Source of the DNA: Undibacterium pigrum
GTDB taxonomy: Bacteria; Pseudomonadota; Gammaproteobacteria; Burkholderiales; Burkholderiaceae_D
DNA: 64,000 nucleotides
Direction of reading: 5' to 3'
NCBI RefSeq assembly: GCF_003201815.1
Contig: NZ_QJKB01000001.1
Location: 1,488,001 to 1,552,000 of the forward strand
Part shown: one piece after another, positions 37,705 to 47,097 of the stretch
How the letters are laid out: every line of letters starts with the position of its first letter
How positions within the stretch are numbered: the stretch's first letter is position 1
Position numbers and translations under genes: made by a program
The notes under the pieces: model-generated
The model's database searches: none
The model's input: the letters and a program-made list of their open reading frames with translations, nothing else
Told to the model about the DNA's origin: nothing

Positions 37705-40299
37705 TTATGCAGCTTTGACAGATTCCAGGAAGTCCTGAGCAAAACGCTGCAAGACACCACCAGCTTCGTAAATCGACACTTCTTCTGCCGTATCGAGGCG
37801 GCACAGCACAGGCACTGCTACAGATTCACCATTCTTGCGGTTGATAATCAGGGTCAGGGTTGCGCGAGGCATGCGATCACCTATAACGTCAAAGGTTTCT
37901 GTGCCGTCGATGTTCAGCGTCAGGCGGTTCACGCCTGGCAAGAATTCCAGCGGCAAGACGCCCATGCCGACCAGGTTGGTGCGGTGTATGCGCTCAAAAC
38001 CTTCAGCAACAATCACTTCTACACCCGCCAGGCGCACACCCTTGGCTGCCCAGTCACGCGAAGAACCCTGACCATAATCGGCCCCGGCAATCACGATGAG
38101 CGGCTGTTTGCGTTCCATATAGGTTTCTATGGCTTCCCACATGCGGATGATCTTACCTTCTGGTTCTATACGGGCCAGGGAACCTGCCTTGACCTTGCCA
38201 TCAACGATGACCATTTCATTCTTCAAGGTCGGGTTGGCAAAGGTGGCACGTTGCGCTGTCAGATGATCGCCACGGTGCGTCGCATAAGAATTGAAATCTT
38301 CTTCCGGCAAACCCATCTTGGCCAGGTATTCGCCAGCAGCACTATCGAGCATGATGGCATTCGATGGTGACAGATGGTCCGTCGTGATGTTGTCACCCAA
38401 GACCGCCAGCGCACGCATGCCCTTCATGCTGCGCGCCCCTGCCAGTGCGCCTTCCCAATATGGTGGGCGGCGGATGTAGGTCGTCTGTGGACGCCAGTCA
38501 TACAGGGGGCTGACTTTTTCGCCGTCGTCTGCCTGTTTGGCAAACATGGGGATGTACACTTTACGGAATTGCTCAGGCTTGACGCTTGCAGCAACCACGG
38601 CGTCAATCTCTTCATCCGTAGGCCAGATGTCTTTCAAAGTCACCGGCTTGCCTGCTGCATCCAGACCCAGCACATCTTTCTCGATATCAAAACGGATGGT
38701 GCCAGCAATCGCATAAGCCACTACCAGCGGTGGCGAAGCCAGGAAAGCCTGTTGCGCATACGGATGGATACGGCCATCAAAATTGCGGTTACCGGACAAC
38801 ACAGCCGTCGCATACAAATCACGGTCTATAATTTCTTTCTGGATGACAGGATCAAGCGCGCCCGACATGCCATTGCAGGATGTGCAGGCATAAGCGACCA
38901 CACCAAAGCCCAGTTGCTCCAGTTCTGGCATGAGATTGGCTTCTTCAAGATACAAGGTCACAGCCTTGGAACCAGGAGCCAGTGAACTCTTGACCCAGGG
39001 CTTGCGAGTCAGACCCAGTTTGTTGGCATTGCGCGCCAGCAAACCGGCAGCCACCATATTGCGTGGGTTATTAGTATTGGTGCAGCTGGTAATCGCAGCA
39101 ATGATGACTGCGCCGTCTGGCATCAGGCCAGGCTCATTTTCTACCGTGCCGCTGATGCCACGCGCCGCCAGTTCTGATGTTGGCACACGTTTGTGCGGGT
39201 TGGATGGGCCAGCGATATTGCGCACGACAGAAGACAGATCAAACTTCAGTACGCGTTCGTATTCTGCATTCTTCAGGGTATCTGCCCACAGGCCAGTTTC
39301 CTTGGCATAGGTTTCTACCAGTTTGACGAGTTCATCATCACGGCCTGTGAGCTTCAGGTATTTGATGGTTTGCTCATCAATGTAGAACATGGCGGCAGTG
39401 GAACCAAATTCTGGTGCCATGTTGGAAATGGTGGCGCGGTCACCCAGGGTCAGATGGGATGCACCTTCGCCATAAAATTCCAGATAAGATGACACCACTT
39501 TTTGATTGCGCAAGAATTCTGTCAATGCCAGCACCGTGTCTGTTGCGGTAATGCCTTCCTGCGGTTTGCCTGTCAGTTCAACACCGATGATGTCTGGCAA
39601 ACGCATCCAGGATGCACGGCCGAGCATGACGCTTTCCGCTTCCAGGCCACCGACACCAATCGCGATCACACCAAGCGCATCCACCATGGGTGTATGGCTG
39701 TCTGTACCGACCAGGGTGTCTGGATAAGCTACACCATCAGTCACTTGCACGACAGGCGACATGCGTTCCAGATTGATCTGATGCAAAATGCCATTACCAG
39801 GCGGGATCACGTCGACATTCTTGAATGCCTTCTTGGTCCAGTTGATAAAATCAAACCTGTCTTCATTGCGCCTGTCTTCAATCGCACGGTTTTTGTCGAA
39901 AGCGTCGGGATCAAAACCACCGCATTCAACCGCCAGCGAATGATCGACCACCAGTTGGGTAGGTACGACAGGGTTGACCAATGCCGGGTCACCACCTTGC
40001 AGGGCAATCGCATCGCGCAGGCCAGCCAGATCAACCAGCGCAGTCTGGCCCAAAATATCATGACAGACCACGCGGGCCGGGAACCACGGAAAATCAAGAT
40101 CGCGTTTGCGTTCTATGAACTGGCGCAGAGAATCAGTCAGCGTAGCCGGGTCGCAACGGCGTACCAGGTTTTCTGCCAGTACGCGTGAGGTGTATGGCAG
40201 CTTGTCATACGCGCCTGTCACGATGGCATCTACTGCTGCACGTGTATCGAAGTAATCCAAAGTAGTGCCAGGTAGTGGCTTGCGGAATTGAGTATTCAT
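37705..40299 (-). CDS. acnD: Fe/S-dependent 2-methylcitrate dehydratase
   Basis: This 864-residue aconitase-fold enzyme dehydrates 2-methylcitrate to 2-methylaconitate. The three cluster cysteines are visible in ITSCTNTNNP and YACTSCNGMSG (two in the latter), and the swivel domain ends with GADYGQGSSRDWAAKG. Length (about 865) and the neighbour prpF make AcnD much more likely than housekeeping aconitase A. The ATG at 40299 has only a weak ribosome-binding site (GCGAG). It is preceded by a GNAT gene 54 bp upstream. Confidence 0.94.
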   Translation of the reverse strand: MNTQFRKPLPGTTLDYFDTRAAVDAIVTGAYDKLPYTSRVLAENLVRRCDPATLTDSLRQFIERKRDLDFPWFPARVVCHDILGQTALVDLAGLRDAIALQGGDPALVNPVVPTQLVVDHSLAVECGGFDPDAFDKNRAIEDRRNEDRFDFINWTKKAFKNVDVIPPGNGILHQINLERMSPVVQVTDGVAYPDTLVGTDSHTPMVDALGVIAIGVGGLEAESVMLGRASWMRLPDIIGVELTGKPQEGITATDTVLALTEFLRNQKVVSSYLEFYGEGASHLTLGDRATISNMAPEFGSTAAMFYIDEQTIKYLKLTGRDDELVKLVETYAKETGLWADTLKNAEYERVLKFDLSSVVRNIAGPSNPHKRVPTSELAARGISGTVENEPGLMPDGAVIIAAITSCTNTNNPRNMVAAGLLARNANKLGLTRKPWVKSSLAPGSKAVTLYLEEANLMPELEQLGFGVVAYACTSCNGMSGALDPVIQKEIIDRDLYATAVLSGNRNFDGRIHPYAQQAFLASPPLVVAYAIAGTIRFDIEKDVLGLDAAGKPVTLKDIWPTDEEIDAVVAASVKPEQFRKVYIPMFAKQADDGEKVSPLYDWRPQTTYIRRPPYWEGALAGARSMKGMRALAVLGDNITTDHLSPSNAIMLDSAAGEYLAKMGLPEEDFNSYATHRGDHLTAQRATFANPTLKNEMVIVDGKVKAGSLARIEPEGKIIRMWEAIETYMERKQPLIVIAGADYGQGSSRDWAAKGVRLAGVEVIVAEGFERIHRTNLVGMGVLPLEFLPGVNRLTLNIDGTETFDVIGDRMPRATLTLIINRKNGESVAVPVLCRLDTAEEVSIYEAGGVLQRFAQDFLESVKAA

Positions 40300-40353
40300 G
40301 GCTCGCTATTTTCAATATTAGTATTCAGTGTTCAGAAGAGATCAGACTGCAAC

Positions 40354-40827
40354 TCAGAGTTGCAATTTGAATCCTTCATGTGATGCTGTGAAGCCCATGC
40401 TTCCATAGAACCTGTGCGCCTGTATGCGTTTCTTGTCGCTGGTCAGTTGCACCAGTTGGCAACCGCGCTCACGTGCCAGGGCTATGGCCTGCTCTATGAA
40501 CCAGTGGCCTATGCCCTGCCCGCGCAGATAGCCATCGACCCGCACACTTTCTATCATGGCGCGGGTAGAACCTTTCCTGCTCAGACCAGGGATGAAAGTG
40601 ACCTGCTGCATGGCGATGATGCGACCATCCAGTTCCGCCACCATGAGAAACTGATTGTCATCGGCTGTTATGCGCTCAAAGGCTTCGACATAACATGCGT
40701 CTTCCGAGCCCACGCCTTCACGGTTCTTGCCAAGGTCATCATCGGCAATGAGTTCCAGCAGGCGCGGCAGATCTTGCCGCACAGCGCGTCTGGTGCTGAG
40801 TCTGGACAGGTCTGCCTGCACTTTCAT
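40354..40827 (-). CDS. GNAT family N-acetyltransferase within the prp operon
   Basis: The 157-residue protein is a single GNAT domain: TRRAVRQDLPRLLELIADDD at the start, the core strand MIESVRVDGYLRGQGIGHW with the acetyl-CoA loop RGQGIG, and SDKKRIQAHRFYGSMGF at the end. GNATs acetylate small amines or protein lysines. It lies 18 bp after prpC and 54 bp before acnD, an unusual insertion that makes cotranscription with the methylcitrate genes nearly certain. Because PrpE is controlled by lysine acetylation in other bacteria, a role in that control is attractive but unproven. AGAGGTGGCAT precedes the ATG. Confidence 0.88.
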   Translation of the reverse strand: MKVQADLSRLSTRRAVRQDLPRLLELIADDDLGKNREGVGSEDACYVEAFERITADDNQFLMVAELDGRIIAMQQVTFIPGLSRKGSTRAMIESVRVDGYLRGQGIGHWFIEQAIALARERGCQLVQLTSDKKRIQAHRFYGSMGFTASHEGFKLQL

Positions 40828-40845
40828 ATGCCACCTCTGCCTTGC

Positions 40846-41994
40846 TTATTTACGCTTATTCAAGGGAACAAACTTCAGATCTTCAGGACCGACATAATTG
40901 GCACTAGGACGAATGATCTTGTTATCGATACGCTGTTCTATGATGTGTGCAGCCCAGCCTGAGGTACGCGCAATCACGAACAAAGGAGTAAACATGGCCG
41001 TTGGCACACCCATCATGTGATAAGACACGGCAGAGAACCAGTCCAGGTTGGGGAACATCTTTTTGATATCCCACATCACTGTTTCCAGGCGCTCGGCAAT
41101 ATCAAACATCTTCATTGCGCCCGCTTCTTTGGACAAGTTGCGCGCCACTTCCTTGATTACCTTGTTGCGTGGATCAGAGATGGTATAAACAGGATGGCCA
41201 AAACCGATGACGACTTCCTTGTTTTCTACGCGCTTCTTGATATCTGCTTCTGCTTCATCTGGATTGTCGTAACGCTTCTGGATTTCAAACGCGACTTCAT
41301 TCGCGCCACCATGTTTAGGACCACGCAAGGCACCAATCGCACCGGTGATGGCGGAATACATGTCAGAACCCGTGCCAGCGATGACGCGGCCAGTAAAAGT
41401 GGAGGCATTGAACTCATGTTCTGCATACAGGATCAGTGATGTATGCATGGCTTTTTCCCAGGATGCGCTTGGTTTTTCACCATGCAGCAAATGCAGGAAA
41501 TGACCACCTATGGATTCATCATCCGTTTCAGTTTCTATGCGTTTGCCGTTATGGCTATAGTGGTACCAGTACAGCAGCATGGAACCCAGCGAAGCCATCA
41601 GGCGGTCTGCGATATCGCGTGCACCAGGGTGGTTGTGGTCGTCTTTTTCTGGCAATACGCAACCCAGTGCAGAAACGCCGGTGCGCATGACATCCATAGG
41701 GTGGGATGACGCAGGCAGCCATTCCAGTGCTGCCTTGACATTGGCCGGCAAACCGCGCAGGGCCTTCAGTTTGGCTTTGTAGCCGCGCAATTCTGCGACG
41801 GTAGGCAATTTGCCGTGCACCAGCAAATGGGCAATTTCTTCAAACTCGCAGGCATCAGCCACGTCCAGAATATCGTAGCCGCGATAATGCAGATCATTAC
41901 CGGTTTTGCCTACAGTACACAGGGCTGTATTACCAGCAGTAACGCCAGACAGGGCGACGGATTTCTTGGGTTTGAAAGGAACTGCTTCAGTCAT
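40846..41994 (-). CDS. prpC: 2-Methylcitrate synthase
   Basis: The 382-residue citrate-synthase-fold enzyme joins propionyl-CoA and oxaloacetate. It begins [18 protein letters not shown], typical of PrpC, and has the active-site regions [11 protein letters not shown] and [14 protein letters not shown]. The shorter length and the setting between prpB and acnD separate it from the housekeeping GltA. The ATG at 41994 has CTGGAG upstream; a longer frame to 42054 covers the prpB-prpC gap (83 bp) and is not favoured. Confidence 0.95.
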   Translation of the reverse strand: MTEAVPFKPKKSVALSGVTAGNTALCTVGKTGNDLHYRGYDILDVADACEFEEIAHLLVHGKLPTVAELRGYKAKLKALRGLPANVKAALEWLPASSHPMDVMRTGVSALGCVLPEKDDHNHPGARDIADRLMASLGSMLLYWYHYSHNGKRIETETDDESIGGHFLHLLHGEKPSASWEKAMHTSLILYAEHEFNASTFTGRVIAGTGSDMYSAITGAIGALRGPKHGGANEVAFEIQKRYDNPDEAEADIKKRVENKEVVIGFGHPVYTISDPRNKVIKEVARNLSKEAGAMKMFDIAERLETVMWDIKKMFPNLDWFSAVSYHMMGVPTAMFTPLFVIARTSGWAAHIIEQRIDNKIIRPSANYVGPEDLKFVPLNKRK

Positions 41995-42077
41995 GATTAT
42001 TTCTCCAGAGGTCATATTCTGGGCTATTTCCCCCTCTTGCTTGATGCAGCACAAGAACGGGACAGCCCGTATCGATA

Positions 42078-42968
42078 TTATTTAGATTTTTGCTGCGCAA
42101 ACAGGGCATCGAGCTTTTGCTCAAAGTCGTGGTAATTGATGCGCTCATACAATTCCATACGGGTTTGCATGGTATCGACGACATTTTTTTGCGTGCCGTC
42201 GCGGCGTATCGCACCATAGACGTTTTCTGCGGCCTTGTTCATGGCACGGAAAGCGGACAATGGATACAAGACCAGGCCCACATCTACTGCGGCCAGTTCT
42301 TCGACGGAATATAAGGGAGTAGCACCAAATTCAGTGATATTCGCCAGGATAGGTACTTTGACAGCATTGGCGAATTGCTTGTACATCGCCAGTTCAGTGA
42401 TCGCTTCCGGGAAGATCATGTCGGCGCCCGCTTCTACGCATGCCAGGGCGCGGTCTATCGCTGCTTCCAGGCCTTCAACTGCCAGTGCATCGGTACGTGC
42501 CATGATGACGAAGTTATCGTCAGTACGGGCATCAACTGCTGCTTTCACGCGGTCTACCATTTCCTGCTTGCTGACGATCTCTTTGCCAGGGCGATGGCCG
42601 CAACGCTTGGCACCTACCTGGTCTTCGATATGGATCGCCGCCGCGCCAAACTTGATCATGGATTTGACCGTACGTGCGACATTGAAAGCAGAGGAACCAA
42701 AGCCGGTATCCACATCGACCAGCAAAGGCAGATCGCAGACATCGGTGATGCGGCGCACGTCAGTCAGGACATCGTCAAGGTTGGAAATGCCCAGGTCAGG
42801 CAAGCCCAGGGAACCGGCAGCAACACCGCCACCAGACAGATAGATGGCCTTGAAACCGGCACGTTTTGCCAGCAAGGCATGATTAGCGTTAATTGCACCG
42901 ACGACTTGCAACGGGGATTCTTCCTGCATCGCCTTGCGGAAGGCGGCACCTGCGGAGTATGTACTCAT
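42078..42968 (-). CDS. prpB: 2-Methylisocitrate lyase
   Basis: The 296-residue isocitrate lyase/PEP mutase family enzyme cleaves 2-methylisocitrate to pyruvate and succinate, completing the cycle. The active-site loop [11 protein letters not shown] (general-acid cysteine) and metal-binding VDVDTGFG are present. Length matches PrpB, not AceA. It is the first gene of the leftward prp operon, with a sigma-54 promoter 43 bases upstream of its start and a PrpR-site cluster beyond that. Confidence 0.96.
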   Translation of the reverse strand: MSTYSAGAAFRKAMQEESPLQVVGAINANHALLAKRAGFKAIYLSGGGVAAGSLGLPDLGISNLDDVLTDVRRITDVCDLPLLVDVDTGFGSSAFNVARTVKSMIKFGAAAIHIEDQVGAKRCGHRPGKEIVSKQEMVDRVKAAVDARTDDNFVIMARTDALAVEGLEAAIDRALACVEAGADMIFPEAITELAMYKQFANAVKVPILANITEFGATPLYSVEELAAVDVGLVLYPLSAFRAMNKAAENVYGAIRRDGTQKNVVDTMQTRMELYERINYHDFEQKLDALFAQQKSK

Positions 42969-43010
42969 GTGTATGCTTTCAGGTTAATAAACAGATTCTG
43001 GGATGCGTAT

Positions 43011-43026
43011 TGCAATCAGCGTGCCA
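43011..43026 (-). promoter_or_regulatory. Sigma-54 promoter of the prpBC operon
   Basis: Reading leftward the bases are TGGCAC-GCTGA-TTGCA, an exact match to the RpoN consensus TGGCAC-N5-TTGCW. The -12 element lies 43 bases upstream of the prpB ATG. This is the promoter type expected for a PrpR-activated propionate operon. Confidence 0.93.
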
Positions 43027-43122
43027 GCAGCCCGGCCAGACTGCTGTTTCAGGCTGATATGCATATAAATCAAATACTTATTCGCAATACCCGCATATTA
43101 AGGCCTGTGCAAGGCTGAAGAT

Positions 43123-43193
43123 TTGTTTCATAATGATGTTTCATATTGAAACTTGAAACATCAATTGAAACGCATTTGAAACAAACATGAAAC
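43123..43193. promoter_or_regulatory. Cluster of PrpR-type operator boxes
   Basis: Seven TGAAAC/GTTTCA hexamers lie in about 70 bases: GTTTCA at 43125 and 43138, TGAAAC at 43147, 43154, 43166, 43177 and 43188. GTTTCATATTGAAAC (43138-43152) is a true inverted repeat, and PrpR binds sites of this GTTTCA...TGAAAC kind. The array is about 100-180 bases upstream of the sigma-54 promoter and runs into the prpR start codon, so it can serve both as upstream activating sequence for prpB and as an autoregulatory site. Confidence 0.85.
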
Positions 43194-44830
43194 AACCTCC
43201 TGCACTACGCGACAGCCACGACAAACCTGTCATCTGGACAGTCTCCATCTCGCGCCTGTTCGATATGTTCCGCGACATCATGGTTGAGTATGATGTCAGT
43301 GCCGACATAGAACCCATACACATGGGTTTTGAAGAAGCGGCCCAATACCTGAAAGAGCGTCTGCAAACCGAGAGGTGTGATGCCGTCATCGCAGCGGGCT
43401 CTAACGGTGCTTATCTCAAGAACCGCCTGCCCGTCCCTGTCGTCATCGCCAAGGCCAGTGGCTTTGATGTCATGCAGGCATTGGCAAGAGCGCGCAAGGT
43501 GTCGCCCGCCATCGGCCTCATCAATTACCAGGAAACCATGCCAGAACTGGCGGATTTCAAGACGACTTTTGGCTTCCCGCTGGAGCAGCGTACCTATGTC
43601 ACCGAAGAAGATGCCCGCGCCCAGATCAGTGAACTCAAGGCGGGTGGCATCAAGGTTATTGTCGGTGCAGGCCTGATTACTGACCTGGCTGAAGAAGCCG
43701 GGCTGACTGGGATTTTCATGTATTCCGCCACATCGATACGCCAGGCTTTTGATGATGCACTGGAAATCGCCCGCCTGACACGGCTGGAATCTGCCCGCGG
43801 GCGGCATCATCCTGCGGCAGACTCACTACGTGCCAAGCACGGCCTGAACGATTTACGCGGTGACTCTGCCGCCATGCAGGAAACCCGCAAATCCATCGCC
43901 CTGTTCGCCCGCTCCCCGGCAACCGTGTTGTTACAAGGTGAAACCGGCACAGGCAAGGAACTGGCAGCCCAGGCCTTGCATAGAGAGAGCACGCGGGCAC
44001 GCCAGCCCTTTGTTGCAGTGAACTGTGGCGCAATTGCCGAAAGCCTGCTGGAATCTGAATTGTTTGGCTATGAAGAAGGTGCCTTTACCGGCTCGAAGCG
44101 TGGCGGCCATGCAGGCTTGTTTGAAATTGCCCACAGAGGGACTGTATTCCTCGACGAAATTGGGGAAATGCCCCTGCCCCTGCAAACCCGGCTCTTGCGG
44201 GTTTTGGAAGAGCGCGAGATCAACCGGGTGGGCAGCATGCGCCCCATACCTGTAGATGTACGCATCATCAGTGCCACTCACTGCGACCTTGAGGCCAGGG
44301 TAAAAGAAGGAAAGTTTCGTGCAGACCTGTATTTCCGTCTGGCAGTATTGCGCCTGCACCTGCCCGCACTGCGGGAGCGTGTCGATGACTTATTGCCACT
44401 CGCAGTGTGGTCCCTGAAGCATGCTTTAGCTGCCATGGGAGTAAGACCACACGCCAACCTGCATGCAGAAATTGCCAGTTGCAGCATGCTGTTGCAAGCC
44501 TACGCCTGGCCAGGAAATGTAAGAGAATTACGCAATCTCATGGAACGCCTGGCCCTGTTTCTGGCTGCCGAACCCCTACAGGCATTGACGCCTGGCTTCG
44601 TCACCAGAACGTTGCCGGAACTGAATACGGCGCCGGATATCAAGCCGGATATCAAGCCGGATATCAAGCCGGATACCGCCCAGGATTTACTCACTTTTTC
44701 AGATACGCAGCGACCAACAGAATCGCTGGAACTGGTCATGGAAAAGTTTAATCACAATCGCGAAGCGGCTGCCGACTACCTGGGCATCAGCAGAACCACC
44801 TTGTGGCGACGCCTCAGACAAAAGTCGTAA
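43187..44830 (+). CDS. prpR: Sigma-54-dependent activator of propionate catabolism
   Basis: The 547-residue activator has the PrpR N-terminal sensor domain (about 15-190, which binds 2-methylcitrate in known PrpR proteins), an AAA+ domain with Walker A GETGTGKE (near 250), the sigma-54 contact loop reading GAFTGS instead of the general GAFTGA, Walker [10 protein letters not shown], and a C-terminal Fis-type helix-turn-helix ([20 protein letters not shown]). A linker near 483-497 repeats IKPD. It diverges from prpB; its start codon lies in the operator cluster, so it probably regulates itself. Confidence 0.95.
   Translation: MKQPPALRDSHDKPVIWTVSISRLFDMFRDIMVEYDVSADIEPIHMGFEEAAQYLKERLQTERCDAVIAAGSNGAYLKNRLPVPVVIAKASGFDVMQALARARKVSPAIGLINYQETMPELADFKTTFGFPLEQRTYVTEEDARAQISELKAGGIKVIVGAGLITDLAEEAGLTGIFMYSATSIRQAFDDALEIARLTRLESARGRHHPAADSLRAKHGLNDLRGDSAAMQETRKSIALFARSPATVLLQGETGTGKELAAQALHRESTRARQPFVAVNCGAIAESLLESELFGYEEGAFTGSKRGGHAGLFEIAHRGTVFLDEIGEMPLPLQTRLLRVLEEREINRVGSMRPIPVDVRIISATHCDLEARVKEGKFRADLYFRLAVLRLHLPALRERVDDLLPLAVWSLKHALAAMGVRPHANLHAEIASCSMLLQAYAWPGNVRELRNLMERLALFLAAEPLQALTPGFVTRTLPELNTAPDIKPDIKPDIKPDTAQDLLTFSDTQRPTESLELVMEKFNHNREAAADYLGISRTTLWRRLRQKS
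44633..44676 (+). repeat. 12-bp tandem repeat inside prpR
   Basis: The unit CCGGATATCAAG occurs three times in full and once in part, encoding (PDIK)n in the linker between the AAA+ and DNA-binding domains. In-frame copy-number change would lengthen the linker without breaking the gene. Confidence 0.9.
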
Positions 44831-44946
44831 TCATTTGAAACATTAATTGATCATCTGGAGGGCGAATTTTGTGTCGCACTAAGGTAAAATGAATTTACGC
44901 TACCACTCACAATTCTTGGGTGCATTAGTCTTGCATAAAATACATT

Positions 44947-45312
44947 ATGAAAAAAATACTTATTGTTGACGACAGCAAAGTTTCCCGCATGGTTATTCGT
45001 GCGCATGTCAAAGCGGTGCACCCGGACTGGGAATTTTTTGAAGCTGCCAGTGGCGAAGAAGCCATCAAGTCAGTCGTCGAGAATAAACCCGACTTTTGCA
45101 CTATGGACATCAATATGCCCGGCATGCTGGGTACTGACGCAGCAGAGCAGATTTTGCAAACAAATCCACATATACGTATCGCCATTTTTTCAGCGAATGT
45201 GCAGGACACCATGCAAAACCGGGCTACGTCCATAGGCACCATCTTTGTCGCCAAGCCAGTGACAGAGAAATCCATCACTATCGTCCTCAATTATTTCGCG
45301 AGCGGAAAATGA
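44947..45312 (+). CDS. CheY-like single-domain response regulator
   Basis: The 121-residue receiver domain keeps the full active site: acidic pair D8/D9 in ILIVDDS, phospho-acceptor D54 in MDINMPG, and K103 in VAKPVT. It has no output domain. Its stop overlaps the start of a CheC-like gene by four bases (ATGA), and the CheC gene overlaps a diguanylate cyclase gene, so it is most likely dephosphorylated by that CheC and linked to c-di-GMP signalling. A short palindrome, GTAAAATGAATTTAC, lies in the promoter region. Confidence 0.92.
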   Translation: MKKILIVDDSKVSRMVIRAHVKAVHPDWEFFEAASGEEAIKSVVENKPDFCTMDINMPGMLGTDAAEQILQTNPHIRIAIFSANVQDTMQNRATSIGTIFVAKPVTEKSITIVLNYFASGK

Positions 45313-45920
45313 ACTCCCTGACCGAACTTCATCTCGATGCATTAAGCGAGGTCTTCAATGTCGGTGCTGGCAGGGCTGCGGCCAGCCTCAGTGATATTGT
45401 CGGTGAGGAAGTTCGCTTGTCGGTCCCTTCTGTCGAAATCCGCAAGTCTTCAGAGATTGATGTCTCGTCCATGGGTCTGCAAAGCGAACGCTTTGGAGCA
45501 GTACATCAAACCTTTAGCGGCTCGTTTGAAGCCGAGGCCATCCTGCTGTTCACTGAAGAACATGCGCTGGAAATAGTACGCGACATGATGGGCTCGCAAA
45601 TCAGCCTCGAAGACCTGGCCGAGTTTGAACAGGAAGCCATGTGCGAACTGGGCAATATCATTCTCAATGCCTGTCTGTCGGCGATGGCGGATATGCTGAA
45701 CATACCACTGAACTGTTCCTTGCCAGACTACTCGGTAGCAACGACAGAAGAAATTTTCCGCCGGGTCAGCGATGACCTTGACCAGCCCTATGTCTTATTG
45801 CTGCATATCGATCTGGCGATAGAGAGAAGACATTCTGAAGGGCATTTGATTTTCTTGCTTAGCTCCACATCTTTAAAAGATTTGATTATCCAGCTTGAGC
45901 GCTTTCTGGGAGCAGTTTAA
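45309..45920 (+). CDS. CheC-like chemotaxis phosphatase
   Basis: The 203-residue protein has two copies of the CheC active-site pattern E-X2-N: E14-N17 (EVFNVGAG, with P40 at the usual distance) and E113-N116 (ELGNIILN). CheC/FliY/CheX proteins dephosphorylate CheY-P. No signal peptide or other domain is fused. It overlaps the receiver gene upstream (ATGA) and the diguanylate cyclase gene downstream (TAATG). That places a receiver, its likely phosphatase and a cyclase in one transcript. Confidence 0.9.
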   Translation: MNSLTELHLDALSEVFNVGAGRAAASLSDIVGEEVRLSVPSVEIRKSSEIDVSSMGLQSERFGAVHQTFSGSFEAEAILLFTEEHALEIVRDMMGSQISLEDLAEFEQEAMCELGNIILNACLSAMADMLNIPLNCSLPDYSVATTEEIFRRVSDDLDQPYVLLLHIDLAIERRHSEGHLIFLLSSTSLKDLIIQLERFLGAV

Positions 45921-46948
45921 TGGCGCAGTTGATGTCCCCCTCACCGTTCGCGATGGAACAGATATTCAATTCCATCAGCCTGGGTCTGATTGTGCTTGAT
46001 GCACAACAGTCCGTGCGCATGTGGAACGGCTGGGTGGAAAGACATACCGGCATTCCTTCAAACCAGGTCGTAGGCAAGCATATTTCTGAAGCTTTTGAAG
46101 AATTGCCCAGTCGCGCCATCCTCAATGCCATCACCAATACCCTCAATTATGGCTTGCCCGTGGTCTTGTCGAATGCCCTGCATCGCTCACCCTTGCCGCT
46201 GTTCCAGCGCAATGAGCATGAACCGGAAAACGAAAAAATCCGCATAGATCAGTCCATCACGATCACGCCGATTACAGCAGAATATGGCGAGCGTCATTGC
46301 CTGATACAGATCAGTGATTCGACCACGTCGATAAAACGTGAAAAAATCCTGCGCACGCATTCAGAAGCCCTGAAGCGCGAAGCCACGACCGACAGCCTGA
46401 CTGGCATTTATAACCGTCGCTTCTTTGATGAACACTACAAAATGGCTCTGGGCCATGCCGTGCGCCACAACGTGCCCTTGTCCGTATTCATGGTCGATAT
46501 TGACTACTTCAAGGAATACAATGACAGCTATGGCCATGTGGCTGGTGACAAGGCATTGATACAGGTCGCTGCTGCCCTGCGTAAGCAATTGCTGAGGGCA
46601 ACCGATGTACTGGCGCGTTTTGGTGGCGAAGAGTTTATCCTCATGCTGCCCAATATGGCACCCGACTCAGCCATGCTGTTTGCAGAAAAATTGCGGACGG
46701 CCGTCTGGGACTTGAATATCCCGCATATCAATTCCCGTATCAGCCAGCGCATCAGCGTCAGTATAGGTTTCAGCAACTTCTACAAGCATCCTGATGTTGA
46801 TGCCAATTCCCTGCTCAAGTGTGCCGATGCCGCCCTGTATGAAGCCAAGAAAGCTGGTCGCAATCAAAGCCAGTACCTGCCCTTGCAGCACTTCAATATA
46901 CAAACTACAGCCCCCGCTGGCACTCTGCATAAATCAGTCAACAGCTAA
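45920..46948 (+). CDS. PAS-GGDEF diguanylate cyclase
   Basis: The 342-residue protein has an N-terminal PAS domain (about 10-130; GLIVLDAQQSVRMWNGWVE), a coiled linker, and a GGDEF domain with intact active site RFGGEEF and a RxxD inhibitory site (RATD) five residues before it, so it should make c-di-GMP and be feedback inhibited. It has no membrane segment. Translation begins within the CheC stop codon. It is the last gene of the CheY-CheC-cyclase operon. Confidence 0.93.
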   Translation: MAQLMSPSPFAMEQIFNSISLGLIVLDAQQSVRMWNGWVERHTGIPSNQVVGKHISEAFEELPSRAILNAITNTLNYGLPVVLSNALHRSPLPLFQRNEHEPENEKIRIDQSITITPITAEYGERHCLIQISDSTTSIKREKILRTHSEALKREATTDSLTGIYNRRFFDEHYKMALGHAVRHNVPLSVFMVDIDYFKEYNDSYGHVAGDKALIQVAAALRKQLLRATDVLARFGGEEFILMLPNMAPDSAMLFAEKLRTAVWDLNIPHINSRISQRISVSIGFSNFYKHPDVDANSLLKCADAALYEAKKAGRNQSQYLPLQHFNIQTTAPAGTLHKSVNS

Positions 46949-46965
46949 GTCTTAAAGCTGTTGAC
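46937..46965 (+). terminator. Stem-loop at the end of the cyclase gene
   Basis: GTCAACAGCT and AGCTGTTGAC form a perfect 10-bp stem with a nine-base loop that includes the end of the gene. No T-run follows, so termination may be weak or factor-dependent. Confidence 0.5.
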
Positions 46966-46985
46966 GATTGCTGGAAGCTGGTTAA

Positions 46986-47090
46986 ATCACGGAAACCAGC
47001 TATGAAGACACGGAACACTTTGCAGTGACCCGTGACTTCCTCAACAATTATCCAAAGCGGCTGGAGCAATTGCTGGCAGATGAAGAGTAA
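46986..47090 (+). pseudogene. Possible gene remnant (34 codons, no start)
   Basis: Between the cyclase and the convergent YfcC gene a frame reads ITETSYEDTEHFAVTRDFL and on to ADEE before TAA. Its composition looks protein-like, but there is no start codon, and a stop lies immediately upstream. I cannot name a parent gene. It may be the 3' end of a decayed gene or chance. Confidence 0.3.
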
Positions 47091-47097
47091 GTAAAAC

